The position numbers were made by a program, and so were the translations under genes. Under the pieces are notes generated by a model. That model did no database searches. It was not told the origin of the DNA and saw only the letters and a list, made by a program, of their open reading frames with translations. Of a stretch of 64,000 nucleotides of DNA, positions 37,251 through 45,240 are shown piece by piece (position 1 is the first letter of the stretch; every line of letters begins with the position of its first letter). The DNA comes from Tildeniella nuda ZEHNDER 1965/U140 (GTDB taxonomy: Bacteria > Cyanobacteriota > Cyanobacteriia > Leptolyngbyales > Leptolyngbyaceae). The stretch lies in contig JAHHIG010000001.1 in assembly GCA_019358895.1 (NCBI GenBank), forward strand, positions 1-64,000, read 5' to 3'.

Positions 37251-37508
37251 CTAAAGATCTGATGGTGAATCGGGTGCAACGATTTCTCCTTCGCCCAGGG
37301 TCAAGAGCTGCTGCTGGTCGGTAATCAGATCACTTAGCTCGTGGAACTCAACGCCCATCGACTCACAGGCTTGCTGCAACGACTGCTTGAACGTATTGAG
37401 ATCGGCACCATAGCCGCAAAGCTCAGCCGCTGTTTCGGCTCCCTGCTTTGCGTTTGCTCGTGCACAATCGACTAGCTCTAGTCCTTTCAGCGGTGTGGTT
37501 GCTGCCAT
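37251..37508 (-). CDS. Conserved hypothetical protein
   Basis: An 85-residue protein from ATG 37508: MAATTPLKGLELVDCARANA, AELCGYGADLNTFKQSLQQA and CESMGVEFHELSDLITDQQQ. It is a small helical acidic protein. The ORF-track start 20 codons earlier has low-complexity, unlikely sequence. I know no function. It lies between the M20 amidohydrolase gene and the sbcC fragment in the same orientation. Confidence 0.65.
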   Translation of the reverse strand: MAATTPLKGLELVDCARANAKQGAETAAELCGYGADLNTFKQSLQQACESMGVEFHELSDLITDQQQLLTLGEGEIVAPDSPSDL

Positions 37509-37579
37509 CTTACATTTACTCACTCTACTCCTATCACTATGGAACGAACTGCACCAGCACTTATCCATCGACAGGCGGA

Positions 37580-38773
37580 TTATGGACTACTACTCGTTGG
37601 AGACTGCCAGTATTGACAGGCAGCGTGGGCGAGCGTAACGACACCAGTGACGATCGCCGTTTCATCCACCTCAAATTGCGGGTGATGAAGGGGGTAGTTG
37701 TGTTTTTCTCTAAAACCGACACCCAGTCGAAACATGCTGCCTGGTGCATGCTGCAAATACACCGAAAAATCTTCCGCACCCAGCGACGGCTCGTGGATGA
37801 TTTGAACGCCTTTTGCGCCCCAAGCGGCTCTAGCAGAAGACTCTAGAAGCTGAGTCAACACTTTGTCATTCTGCACAGAGGGGGTGCCGCGTCGATAGTT
37901 GAGTTCATACCGAGCACCGTAGGTCTGGCAGAGGTTCGCAACGATCTGCTCAATCCAGGCAGGTAGGGCAGCACTGGTTTCGGGATGGAGCGATCGCACG
38001 GTTCCCAATAACTGCACCCGATCAGCAATAACGTTGGGTGCGCGTCCGCCGTTGATTTGCCCGATCGTCAGCACAACAGGACGCAAGGGGTTCTGAGTGC
38101 GGCTAATGGCTTGCTGTAGCGTGGTAATGATCTGAGAGGCAATCCAGATCGCATCGATCGCCTCATGCGGACGCGCCCCATGTCCCGACTCGCCCAAAAT
38201 CGTGAGTTCCAGATCATCCGCTGCTGCAGTCAGCGCGCCATAGCGAATGCCCACAACACCTGCGGGAATCGATGGAAACACATGCACCGATAAAATGCCT
38301 GATACGTCCTCCATCACACCATCCTGCACCATCCACATGGCACCTTGGGCAATCTCCTCCGCCGACTGAAACAGAAAGCGAATACTACCCGGCAAGGCTT
38401 GTCCTAATTGAGATAGCACCATTGCTGTGCCTAGCCCAACGGTGGTGTGGACATCATGACCACAGGCGTGCATCACTCCGGGTTGCCGCGAAGCGAACGC
38501 TAATTCAGTTTGCTCACGAATTGGTAACGCATCCATATCGGTACGGATTGCCAGCAATCGGCTGTCAGCCCCTTGACCGGGTAGTTCGCCAACCACACCC
38601 ACTTTGCCAATTCCTTCTTTGACCTGAAGCCCACATGAGGAGAGAACCCCTGCTACATATGCCGCTGTCTGCTGTTCTTGCCCACTGAGTTCAGGGTGGC
38701 TGTGCAGGTGTCGCCGAATTTTAATCAGACGTGGCGCTAAGTTGGCAGCGAGATCTTTGATTTGGGCAAGCAT
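37580..38773 (-). CDS. M20 family amidohydrolase (HipO/IAA-amino-acid hydrolase type)
   Basis: A 397-residue metallopeptidase-fold enzyme. Ligands and catalytic residues are visible: RRHLHSHPELSGQEQQTAAY, LAIRTDMDALPIREQTELAF, VMHACGHDVHTTVGLGTAMV, and FLFQSAEEIAQGAMWMVQDG, with the lid/dimerisation domain at about 185-300 and LGAEDFSVYLQHAPGSMFRL near the end. Enzymes of this group hydrolyse N-acyl amino acids. No signal peptide; cytoplasmic. Confidence 0.92.
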   Translation of the reverse strand: MLAQIKDLAANLAPRLIKIRRHLHSHPELSGQEQQTAAYVAGVLSSCGLQVKEGIGKVGVVGELPGQGADSRLLAIRTDMDALPIREQTELAFASRQPGVMHACGHDVHTTVGLGTAMVLSQLGQALPGSIRFLFQSAEEIAQGAMWMVQDGVMEDVSGILSVHVFPSIPAGVVGIRYGALTAAADDLELTILGESGHGARPHEAIDAIWIASQIITTLQQAISRTQNPLRPVVLTIGQINGGRAPNVIADRVQLLGTVRSLHPETSAALPAWIEQIVANLCQTYGARYELNYRRGTPSVQNDKVLTQLLESSARAAWGAKGVQIIHEPSLGAEDFSVYLQHAPGSMFRLGVGFREKHNYPLHHPQFEVDETAIVTGVVTLAHAACQYWQSPTSSSP

Positions 38774-38936
38774 GAATCAAATGTGTTGTGCTTTACCTCT
38801 ATGATACGGATTGTTACAAAGTTCTGAACGTTAAACCTTGTTCGCGCGAGAAGGATTGGTGTCGATTCTGACTGAGAAGCCGAGCGATCGCGCCACTAGC
38901 ATCTAAAAGTCGCGTCAATAGGCTACCAACTTGACC

Positions 38937-39012
38937 TTACCGTCTTCCTACCACTTGCAAAGTAGGCTTCAGTGGCTTGAAAACAATGGAGCAAACAGTG
39001 CCTTGTTTGTTG
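38937..39012 (-). pseudogene. Tail fragment of a WD40 gene
   Basis: The minus strand reads KQGTVCSIVFKPLKPTLQVV then GRR. It aligns with the last WD40 blade of the protein encoded at 39815 (HDGTVYSIVFNPVEPYFASG), and the DNA match covers about 70 bp. The remaining repeats are absent. This is an orphan copy of the 3' end of that gene, on the far side of the small gene at 39049. Confidence 0.65.
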
Positions 39013-39048
39013 CTTGCTCCGTGTGTTGCGATCGCACGAACGCGAGAA

Positions 39049-39414
39049 CTACGCCGCTTTCTTCTGCCGTACAGGACGCTTGTAGGCAGATTTTTTCTTG
39101 CGTCCAACGGTTTGGGCTTCACTGCTGTCAGCTCCGAACTGAGCAATCACGGCGTTTTTGGCTTCCAGGATAGTGTTGTGAAATGCCCATTCGGCAATGC
39201 GAGCAGCATCAAGCGCCGCACGATATTGGGCTTTGAGTTGGGCTTCGAGCTGTTGTAGTTTCAGCATTTCAGCCTGAGCCTGTTCGATCTGGGGGACGGA
39301 AGCTTCCTGGCGATGAGGGGTGTAGCCAGTGATGGTCTGCAATCCGTGGAAGATGTCTTGATCGGAATTCAGGATGCTGGGACTTAAGCGGTTGTTGGTG
39401 TTTTGAGTAATCAT
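39049..39414 (-). CDS. Hypothetical protein with coiled-coil middle and basic tail
   Basis: From ATG 39414 the product is 121 residues: MITQNTNNRLSPSILNSDQD, a helical segment IEQAQAEMLKLQQLEAQLKA, QYRAALDAARIAEWAFHNTI, and a Lys/Arg-rich tail GRKKKSAYKRPVRQKKAA. The basic tail could contact nucleic acid. I do not recognise the family. Flanked by a WD40 tail fragment on one side and a 21-bp repeat array on the other. Confidence 0.6.
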   Translation of the reverse strand: MITQNTNNRLSPSILNSDQDIFHGLQTITGYTPHRQEASVPQIEQAQAEMLKLQQLEAQLKAQYRAALDAARIAEWAFHNTILEAKNAVIAQFGADSSEAQTVGRKKKSAYKRPVRQKKAA

Positions 39415-39570
39415 GGTTCGATTCCCTGAAGCTTTAGCTGGACAAGGTGAAGGTGCCCGATCGCAGCCCAAAACGTATAAACGAGTGGTTGGCTTTAAGG
39501 ACTCTTTAATCAGAGAGCGAAAATAGGGGTATGGAGAGACGTAACGTTTACCATTACTTCATATCGACGG

Positions 39571-39717
39571 GTCAATTCGTTCTCTCGACGAGTCGATTCG
39601 GTTTCTCGATTGCCCAATTCGGTTCCTCAAGGGGTCAATTCGGTTCCTTAAGGAGCCAATAGGTTCTCTCAATGAGTCAATTCGCTTGCTCGATGGCTCG
39701 ATTCGTTTTCTTGAGGG
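39571..39717. repeat. Seven tandem 21-bp repeats
   Basis: Seven imperfect units of exactly 21 bp, for example GTCAATTCGGTTCCTTAAGGA, fill 39571-39717 without spacers. In one plus-strand frame they encode a heptapeptide series (SIRFLKG, SIRFLKE, SIRLLDG), open from 39545 to a stop just after the array, but no ATG, GTG or TTG start lies in frame. The rest of the 39415-39814 interval holds no gene that I can support. Confidence 0.85.
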
Positions 39718-39814
39718 GGCGATCGCATCAGGAAAGTAAGAACGATCGTGAGTCAGCCCACCAGGTTCTCAAACAAAAACGTAAACCGCTGCCATCTGTC
39801 ATCACAAGGCAATG

Positions 39815-40951
39815 TCAATACGTCCACAGTCTGACCTTACCGTCATTCCCGCCACTGGCAAAGTAAGGTTCAACTGGATTAAAGACAATAGAGTAAACGG
39901 TGCCATCGTGCTTGCCTCGTGTGTAAAGCAGCTCGCCATCGAACACGTCCCAGAGGTTGATGGTTGTGTCTTCGCCGCCACTGGCTAAGGTGCGTCCATT
40001 AGGACTAAACGCAACTGTATTCACCTTGCCGGAGTGTTTGAGTAGGGTATGTAACTGTTCACCGTTAACATTCCAGAGTTTGACGGTTTTATCATCACTA
40101 CCGCTTGCCAATGTGCGCCCATCGGGGCTGAACGCCACTGCATTTACTTCCCCATCATGACCTGTCAGAGTCCGCAAGAGCTTTCCGGTGGTCAGATCCC
40201 ACAATCTAATCGCTTTGTCTTTGCTACCGCTTGCCACAAGCTGACTGTTTGGGCTGATGGCGATCGAGTTAATGTCATCGTTCTCAGGTAGTTTGCCACG
40301 CACTGCTCCGGTGGTTGGGTTCCACAAAGATATTTGCTGATCTCTCCCAGCACTCGCCAGAATCTTCCCATCAGCGCTAAAGGCAACGGTGTAAATTGCC
40401 TTTTTTTGACCAGTCAGAACACGCGGTTGTTCGCCTACTTGGTTTAAGTTCCATAGCTTGACAAGAGCATCGTAGCTGCCAGTTGCTAGCGTGCGTCCAT
40501 CGGGGCTAATCGCTACCGATCGCACAATACTTGCATAGCCGCCGAAGATGCGTGGATCAAGGTCAATCTTAAGGTTCTGATCTGGGTCGTAGTTAAGCTT
40601 CCAAAGTCTGGCTCCATTTTGAATCACAGCCCCCTTACTCACCTCATAGTGACCGCCAGAAGCCAATGTACGACCATCCGCGCTAAAGACAAGGCTACTA
40701 GCCCACACAGAGAAATCATCGTTCAGGACGAGCGAGTAGGTTACTTGATCTGACTGAAGATTTGCAGCCAATTGAGGCGCTTGCTGCTGAAGAGCTGTTT
40801 TTGTTGCGTTGGAGGGGCTTCGGTCATCAGCAACTGTGGGCAGGTGATGAAACGCCAGGACATTTGTAGTAAACGATCTTGCTGGGAAATGTGGTGTAAC
40901 GAGGTAAGCCAGCACAGACGCAAAAAGGGTGGTGGTCGTAGCTCGGCGCAT
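39815..40951 (-). CDS. Exported WD40 repeat protein
   Basis: A 378-residue protein with an N-terminal hydrophobic segment (TTTLFASVLAYLVTPHFPAR) that looks like a signal peptide, then seven WD40 blades (about 75-378). Blade signatures include VRSVAISPDGRTLATGSYDA, LVKLWNL, VNAVAFSPDGRTLASGSDDK and TVKLWNV. This forms a single beta-propeller used for protein binding. It is the last gene after the TIR/MoxR/vWA operon, 101 bp downstream, and may be an accessory. Its 3' end has been partly copied to 38937-39012. Confidence 0.9.
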   Translation of the reverse strand: MRRATTTTLFASVLAYLVTPHFPARSFTTNVLAFHHLPTVADDRSPSNATKTALQQQAPQLAANLQSDQVTYSLVLNDDFSVWASSLVFSADGRTLASGGHYEVSKGAVIQNGARLWKLNYDPDQNLKIDLDPRIFGGYASIVRSVAISPDGRTLATGSYDALVKLWNLNQVGEQPRVLTGQKKAIYTVAFSADGKILASAGRDQQISLWNPTTGAVRGKLPENDDINSIAISPNSQLVASGSKDKAIRLWDLTTGKLLRTLTGHDGEVNAVAFSPDGRTLASGSDDKTVKLWNVNGEQLHTLLKHSGKVNTVAFSPNGRTLASGGEDTTINLWDVFDGELLYTRGKHDGTVYSIVFNPVEPYFASGGNDGKVRLWTY

Positions 40952-41052
40952 AAAATCTAGAAGCGTTATTTTTCTTCGCTGAAAGCACTATCAGCAGCGT
41001 ATCACAATCGTGGTTGCCGCTTGCTCTTTCAGTCAACATAAAACGCATGAAA

Positions 41053-42177
41053 TCAACGACTTGCGCCACCAGACGTGCCTGGATCTGTTACATCAGTGCA
41101 TTTGTACGTGAGGCACTGTGCATCTGAGGATGGTGAGGGTGAGGGTTCTGGAGGCGTTGGAGATGGACTTGGCAGTGAGTTGGAAGGGGCAGGTGGAGGA
41201 GTAGAAGGTGAGACTGGCGCTGGTGCTGGCAGATCAGTGGCTATAGGAGTTGGTGTTGGGGGAATATCTACAATTGTTGCTTTCGCAGGTCTTTCTGGTA
41301 CGTCTGCTTGCTGTGGGGTTGCTGATGGTTCAGGCGTAGAGGTTGCAGCAGGCAACGGCGCAGCGGCGGGGACAGTTGGGTTGCCTGAGGGCAGTGGTAA
41401 CGCTGTGGAAGGCGATCGCTCTGGATAAGGTGATGGCGTAGGCGATGGTTTTGGCACTGAGATGTAGCGATACGCAAAGACAGCGAGGAACGCGACAACC
41501 GTAATGCCGATCGCCCAATAAAGCCTCTTCCGGGACTTGGGTGGAGTTGGAACGGAATCGGTTACGCCCGATCGCACGGCATTGGCTTTCGTCCGTGCGT
41601 CAGCTAGCAGTGGCTCAAACTCAACGAGGGGATCTGCCAACGTTTCAACGATCGCGGCAATACGGAGGCATTCGGTCTTGTCGTGTAGGTAGGTTTTGGA
41701 CAGCATTTGTGATAGTTCTTGGGCGGCTGCACCGGGTTGAGTATAGGCGATCGCAGCCCATCGTTGTGCCTCGGCACGATCGCGAACGTCAATGTCTGGG
41801 CTATCCAACTGCTGTTGTACATAGGTCAGCAGAAAGTCAGAGAGTTGCTGAATTCGCACCTGACCAAACCGGGAATCTTGCTGCAACTGACTCAGCAACT
41901 CTGTCCTGACTTCCCGATCCATTTCGTAGAGTTCGTGCCCTACTTCTTCGCACAAACTCGAGAGCAATACATCTGCAACTGCGACCCAGGGAATATTGAG
42001 CATTTCTCCCTGCGTGTCTTGTTGAAAATTTGCCCACAGGCGATACATCAGGTCGGGAGTCAGCGCCAGCGGTAAGGCAGCATGATACGCCAGATGCAAA
42101 TGCGCCTCGCTAAACCGTTTGCGAAATGCGTCCAAACGCGGATGCAACCGTTGTGGTTGGGAGACCTCAAGCTTCAT
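41053..42177 (-). CDS. Membrane-anchored adaptor of the vWA/MoxR operon with Pro-rich tail
   Basis: A 374-residue protein. Residues 1-190 form a helical domain (LHLAYHAALPLALTPDLMYR, IPWVAVADVLLSSLCEEVGH, ELYEMDREVRTELL) that I associate with cyanobacterial proteins of vWA/SAV_2336-type systems. A single transmembrane helix follows near 218-236 (YWAIGITVVAFLAVFAYRYI). The last 130 residues are a Pro/Ser/Thr-rich, probably disordered and exported tail ending in DAQCLTYKCTDVTDPGTSGG. The start overlaps the hepT stop by 11 bp. Its role is inferred as adaptor or signal receiver. Confidence 0.65.
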   Translation of the reverse strand: MKLEVSQPQRLHPRLDAFRKRFSEAHLHLAYHAALPLALTPDLMYRLWANFQQDTQGEMLNIPWVAVADVLLSSLCEEVGHELYEMDREVRTELLSQLQQDSRFGQVRIQQLSDFLLTYVQQQLDSPDIDVRDRAEAQRWAAIAYTQPGAAAQELSQMLSKTYLHDKTECLRIAAIVETLADPLVEFEPLLADARTKANAVRSGVTDSVPTPPKSRKRLYWAIGITVVAFLAVFAYRYISVPKPSPTPSPYPERSPSTALPLPSGNPTVPAAAPLPAATSTPEPSATPQQADVPERPAKATIVDIPPTPTPIATDLPAPAPVSPSTPPPAPSNSLPSPSPTPPEPSPSPSSDAQCLTYKCTDVTDPGTSGGASR

Positions 42178-42511
42178 GATCCAACTCCTGCAAAATTAGT
42201 TCGATCGCTCGTTTCAACGCTGGCAAATCCTGCTCCACTGCGTTCCAAACGCTACTGAGCGAGATCCCTAAAAAGTTATGAATTAAAACATCTCGAAAGC
42301 CTGCAATGAGTCGCCAGGGAATATCCAAATACGTTTGCTTTAACTCTGAAGAAAGCCGTTTTACTGCCTCACCGATTACTTCAAAGTTGCGTATCACGCC
42401 ATCCTGAATCAGTGTGGACTGAAAAAACTCCGTGCGTCCGCTTTGGGTATAGCGCTGCATACGCTGCATTCGGTTCACAATTTCGCTCAGATATTTACCG
42501 TCTTCGCTCAC
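42167..42511 (-). CDS. HepT-like HEPN protein (DUF86), AMPylation Tyr replaced by Phe
   Basis: A 114-residue HEPN-fold protein of the HepT family: IRNFEVIGEAVKRLSSELKQ, IPWRLIAGFRDVLIHNFLGI, DLPALKRAIELIL. The ribonuclease motif R-x4-H is kept (RDVLIH). The following position, Tyr in R-x4-H-x-Y, is Phe here (codon TTT). That tyrosine is the residue that the MntA partner AMPylates to silence the toxin. It overlaps the partner gene by 4 bp and the next gene by 11 bp, so it is embedded in the operon. Confidence 0.88.
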   Translation of the reverse strand: MSEDGKYLSEIVNRMQRMQRYTQSGRTEFFQSTLIQDGVIRNFEVIGEAVKRLSSELKQTYLDIPWRLIAGFRDVLIHNFLGISLSSVWNAVEQDLPALKRAIELILQELDHEA

Positions 42512-42798
42512 AGAGCAATTGCCTCCTTCAGCAGGTGCGCGCTGGAGTTTTCTTGCAGTCCTTCAACCGTCGAAACGGTGACAGTGCGACCAAGGAGATC
42601 TTCAAAATCTTGCACAAGCGCGACGTAATCTAGAAGGCTCCGATCAGCATCTAGCGTCACTAAAAAATCGACTGCCTGGTCGGGCTGGTCTTCGTGCGAT
42701 GGAACTGAGCTAAGAAGACGAACATCCGATGCTCCATGTTTTGCAGCTAGATCCAAAATCTCTGCACGTTTTGTTTGCACTAATTCATGCATGTTCAT
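42508..42798 (-). CDS. MNT-type nucleotidyltransferase domain protein with degraded active site
   Basis: A 96-residue minimal nucleotidyltransferase, the usual partner of HepT: LVQTKRAEILDLAAKHGASD, SVPSHEDQPDQAVDFLVTLD, RSLLDYVALVQDFEDLLGRT, VTVSTVEGLQ. The canonical GSxARG motif reads SSVPSHE and the first Asp of the D-x-D pair (SDIDLLV in relatives) is Ala (QAVDFLV). It is therefore probably unable to transfer AMP. It starts 2 bp after the vWA stop and overlaps hepT by 4 bp. Confidence 0.82.
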   Translation of the reverse strand: MNMHELVQTKRAEILDLAAKHGASDVRLLSSVPSHEDQPDQAVDFLVTLDADRSLLDYVALVQDFEDLLGRTVTVSTVEGLQENSSAHLLKEAIAL

Positions 42799-42800
42799 GG

Positions 42801-44297
42801 CTAAGTCCTTGAATCTAGGTCAATCTTAGCCGAATGTTTTGATGCTTTTCCTCTCAGCACATCGATCGCCCCATCCAACCCCTGACGACTCGTTTCAAAC
42901 ATGGGGATCACAGTCGCAATGTCGCCTGCGGTAGTGCCTGCCCAGCGCGATCGAGGCATAGGATTTAGCCACGCGATGTAACGGACGCGCTGTTTTAGAT
43001 CATCAACAAAGGTTTTGGTGGCACGGCGGCGGCGAGGATTGAAGCCACCCCGTGCTGATCCCGCATCGCTAAAAATGAGCACAGCGGTACGTGAATTGAG
43101 TTGCGCGAGAAAGTCATCGATCGCCACTGCCTCTTGATGCACGGGATCGTGATAAACATAATCGGCTGGGCAGTTATGGAAGTAGTAAACGCCAGCCTTA
43201 CCTAAACGCCCACCCTGCAACGCCGTATCGATCAACCGCTGCGACAGACTATGGAAGGGCACCATTGAACCATCCTGATCAATGAGCAGCAGTAGTTCGG
43301 TTCGATTCACGCGACCGGGTACGAGAACAGGCTCCAGCAAGAGTCCCTGTTGCCCAACGCGATGAATGGTGGCATCAATATCAACGTCAGTTAGTGCGCC
43401 TTCACGGATGAAGCGACGCAAATAGCGCCAACTCTGCTTCATTTGTCGTCGTGTGATGGGAAAGAATTCGGGATTGGTGAGGACGCGATCGCCCACTTCC
43501 CCATCGGCTCCCAACCGTCGCCGTACCACTCTAGCAGCCCGCACTTCATCGCCAATTTGTTGAATGAGTTCGGTTGAAAGATTGGTCGCGGCGATCGTGC
43601 CTACTTTAGTAGGGGCTTGTGTTTGTTCTGAACGACTTAATCTTTTCAAAGCTTGCTCAAGCAACCATGCTAATCGCTCAATTAACCACACCACTCCAAA
43701 AATAAGAAGGCAGATTGCTCCACAAAACAAAAGGAAACCAATATTTACAACAATAGCTAAGCTCATTGGAGATGTTGTAGTCGTTGGGGTTGCTGGTGAA
43801 GGAGCTACACTTTTATCAGGAGTTGGAGATTTGAGCGGTGTCGGTTTTAGGGTGGAATCACTGTTGGTTGGATTTGGCTGTGAGGTTGTAGATTGAGTAG
43901 ATGAATTTCGGGACGCGTATATTGCAATATTCACTACAACGAGTATTACTAGGCACATGGCAGCCAACAGTCCTATCAACCACCACTTAACCTTGTGTAA
44001 CCACAAGATTCGTTTTGCTGACCGTTTTTTGGACGCACCTTCTACGGCAGTAGACAACACAGCAGACTGACCAATAATCTGCTCAAAGTGGTAGTTAAAG
44101 AGGCGTTCTTCTTCGGGAGATTTGATCCAGAGGGTGCGGCAGAGTTTGGCGAGAGCCTCGCGGTTCTGGATGCCGAAGCCTGCTTGGAGCGATCGCAGCA
44201 CGAGTTGATATTCAGTAATGCCCAGCGGTAAGCCAGCCTCACGCAAGCGGGTAAAGAGTTCCAGTAAGGGCAGTTCATCCACTGGATGGGGGTTCAT
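42801..44297 (-). CDS. Membrane-anchored vWA protein (SAV_2336-like) of the conflict operon
   Basis: A 498-residue protein. Residues 1-90 are a helical adaptor domain (DELPLLELFTRLREAGLPLG). Two transmembrane helices (about 105-127 and 184-210) flank a Pro/Thr-rich loop. Next comes a conserved block VRAARVVRRRLGADGEVGDR, and the von Willebrand A domain from about 320 (ELLLLIDQDGSMVPFHSLSQ; metal site DQDGS instead of DxSGS; LIFSDAGSARGGFNPRRRRA). vWA proteins pair with MoxR ATPases as metal-dependent chaperones. It starts 4 bp after the moxR stop. Confidence 0.85.
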   Translation of the reverse strand: MNPHPVDELPLLELFTRLREAGLPLGITEYQLVLRSLQAGFGIQNREALAKLCRTLWIKSPEEERLFNYHFEQIIGQSAVLSTAVEGASKKRSAKRILWLHKVKWWLIGLLAAMCLVILVVVNIAIYASRNSSTQSTTSQPNPTNSDSTLKPTPLKSPTPDKSVAPSPATPTTTTSPMSLAIVVNIGFLLFCGAICLLIFGVVWLIERLAWLLEQALKRLSRSEQTQAPTKVGTIAATNLSTELIQQIGDEVRAARVVRRRLGADGEVGDRVLTNPEFFPITRRQMKQSWRYLRRFIREGALTDVDIDATIHRVGQQGLLLEPVLVPGRVNRTELLLLIDQDGSMVPFHSLSQRLIDTALQGGRLGKAGVYYFHNCPADYVYHDPVHQEAVAIDDFLAQLNSRTAVLIFSDAGSARGGFNPRRRRATKTFVDDLKQRVRYIAWLNPMPRSRWAGTTAGDIATVIPMFETSRQGLDGAIDVLRGKASKHSAKIDLDSRT

Positions 44298-44301
44298 GGG
44301 G

Positions 44302-45240
44302 TTAGCTCCGCTTCAGGTAGCGCAGGTGGTCGTCCCAGCTTTTGAGCAGCACGCCGAGGTAGGGGAGTTTGCCATCCAGCTTTTGCAGCGCTTCGTCGTC
44401 GGGATGGCGTTTCAATACTCGAAACCAGTCCATCAGTTCACTGGTGCTGACGTTTTTGGCGGATTCGCCTTTTTCTTTTCGCAGTTGGTCGCGCAGTTGC
44501 AGGAAGCGATCGACGGCTGCCTGGGTTAGCGTATCGGAGGCATCGGGGTAGCGATCGCGCACAATGCGTACCAACTGTTCCTGACTGGGGAACTGGACTT
44601 GTTGAAAGAGACAGCGACGTAGAAAGGCATCGGGCAGGTCTTTTTCGTCGTTGCTGGTGATGAAAATAATTGGCGCGACGGTTGCCCGAATGCGTAGCTC
44701 TTTGCCATTCTGTCGGGCTTCTTCGATCACAAACTGCTGTTCATCCAGTTCCACCAGCAAGTCGTTGGGGAAGTCAATATCGGCTTTGTCAATTTCGTCA
44801 ATCAGGACGATCGTGCGTTCAGCAGTCTGAAAAGCGCGTCCCAACGGTCCAAAGCGGATATAAGCAGCAGGATTGTCGATACGTTCCAGTTCGGCTGGGG
44901 TGAGGCGATTGGAGGAGGCAAGCTGAGCATCGCGCAAACGGGCGATCGCGTCATACGTGTACAGCCCATCCCGTGCGCGACTGGTCGATTTCACATACCA
45001 GGGTTCAAAGTTCAAGCCGAGTTCGTAGGCAACGGCACGGGCAAGCTGGGTTTTGCCGCATCCCGGTTCGCCTTTGAGTAGCAAGGGGCGTTCCAGGTAA
45101 ATCGCCAGGTTCACAGCTTCCACCAGTGCATCGCTGGGTAGATACGGGTAGAGGATTTGCCCAGCAGCATCCCGCTCGCCTGGTTGCGGCTGTCGTTTTC
45201 CGGTATATTCTGGCGATCGATAACTCACAGTTTTAACCAC
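44302..45240 (-). CDS. MoxR-type AAA+ ATPase
   Basis: A 312-residue AAA+ ATPase. Walker A is LLLKGEPGCGKTQLARAVAY (about residue 54-73), Walker B TIVLIDEIDKADIDFPNDLL, sensor 1 PIIFITSNDEKDLPDAFLRR with the arginine finger, and a C-terminal lid LMDWFRVLKRHP. MoxR ATPases work with vWA partners to remodel client proteins. The start overlaps the end of the STAND-like gene by 16 bp, and the vWA gene follows after 4 bp. It is the NTP motor of the proposed system. Confidence 0.93.
   Translation of the reverse strand: MVKTVSYRSPEYTGKRQPQPGERDAAGQILYPYLPSDALVEAVNLAIYLERPLLLKGEPGCGKTQLARAVAYELGLNFEPWYVKSTSRARDGLYTYDAIARLRDAQLASSNRLTPAELERIDNPAAYIRFGPLGRAFQTAERTIVLIDEIDKADIDFPNDLLVELDEQQFVIEEARQNGKELRIRATVAPIIFITSNDEKDLPDAFLRRCLFQQVQFPSQEQLVRIVRDRYPDASDTLTQAAVDRFLQLRDQLRKEKGESAKNVSTSELMDWFRVLKRHPDDEALQKLDGKLPYLGVLLKSWDDHLRYLKRS

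Noticed and set aside
41075-41428. Gly/Val-rich plus-strand ORF of 117 residues
   Set aside because: Complement of the Pro/Thr-rich tail of the 41053 gene; the glycine richness is only the mirror of proline codons.
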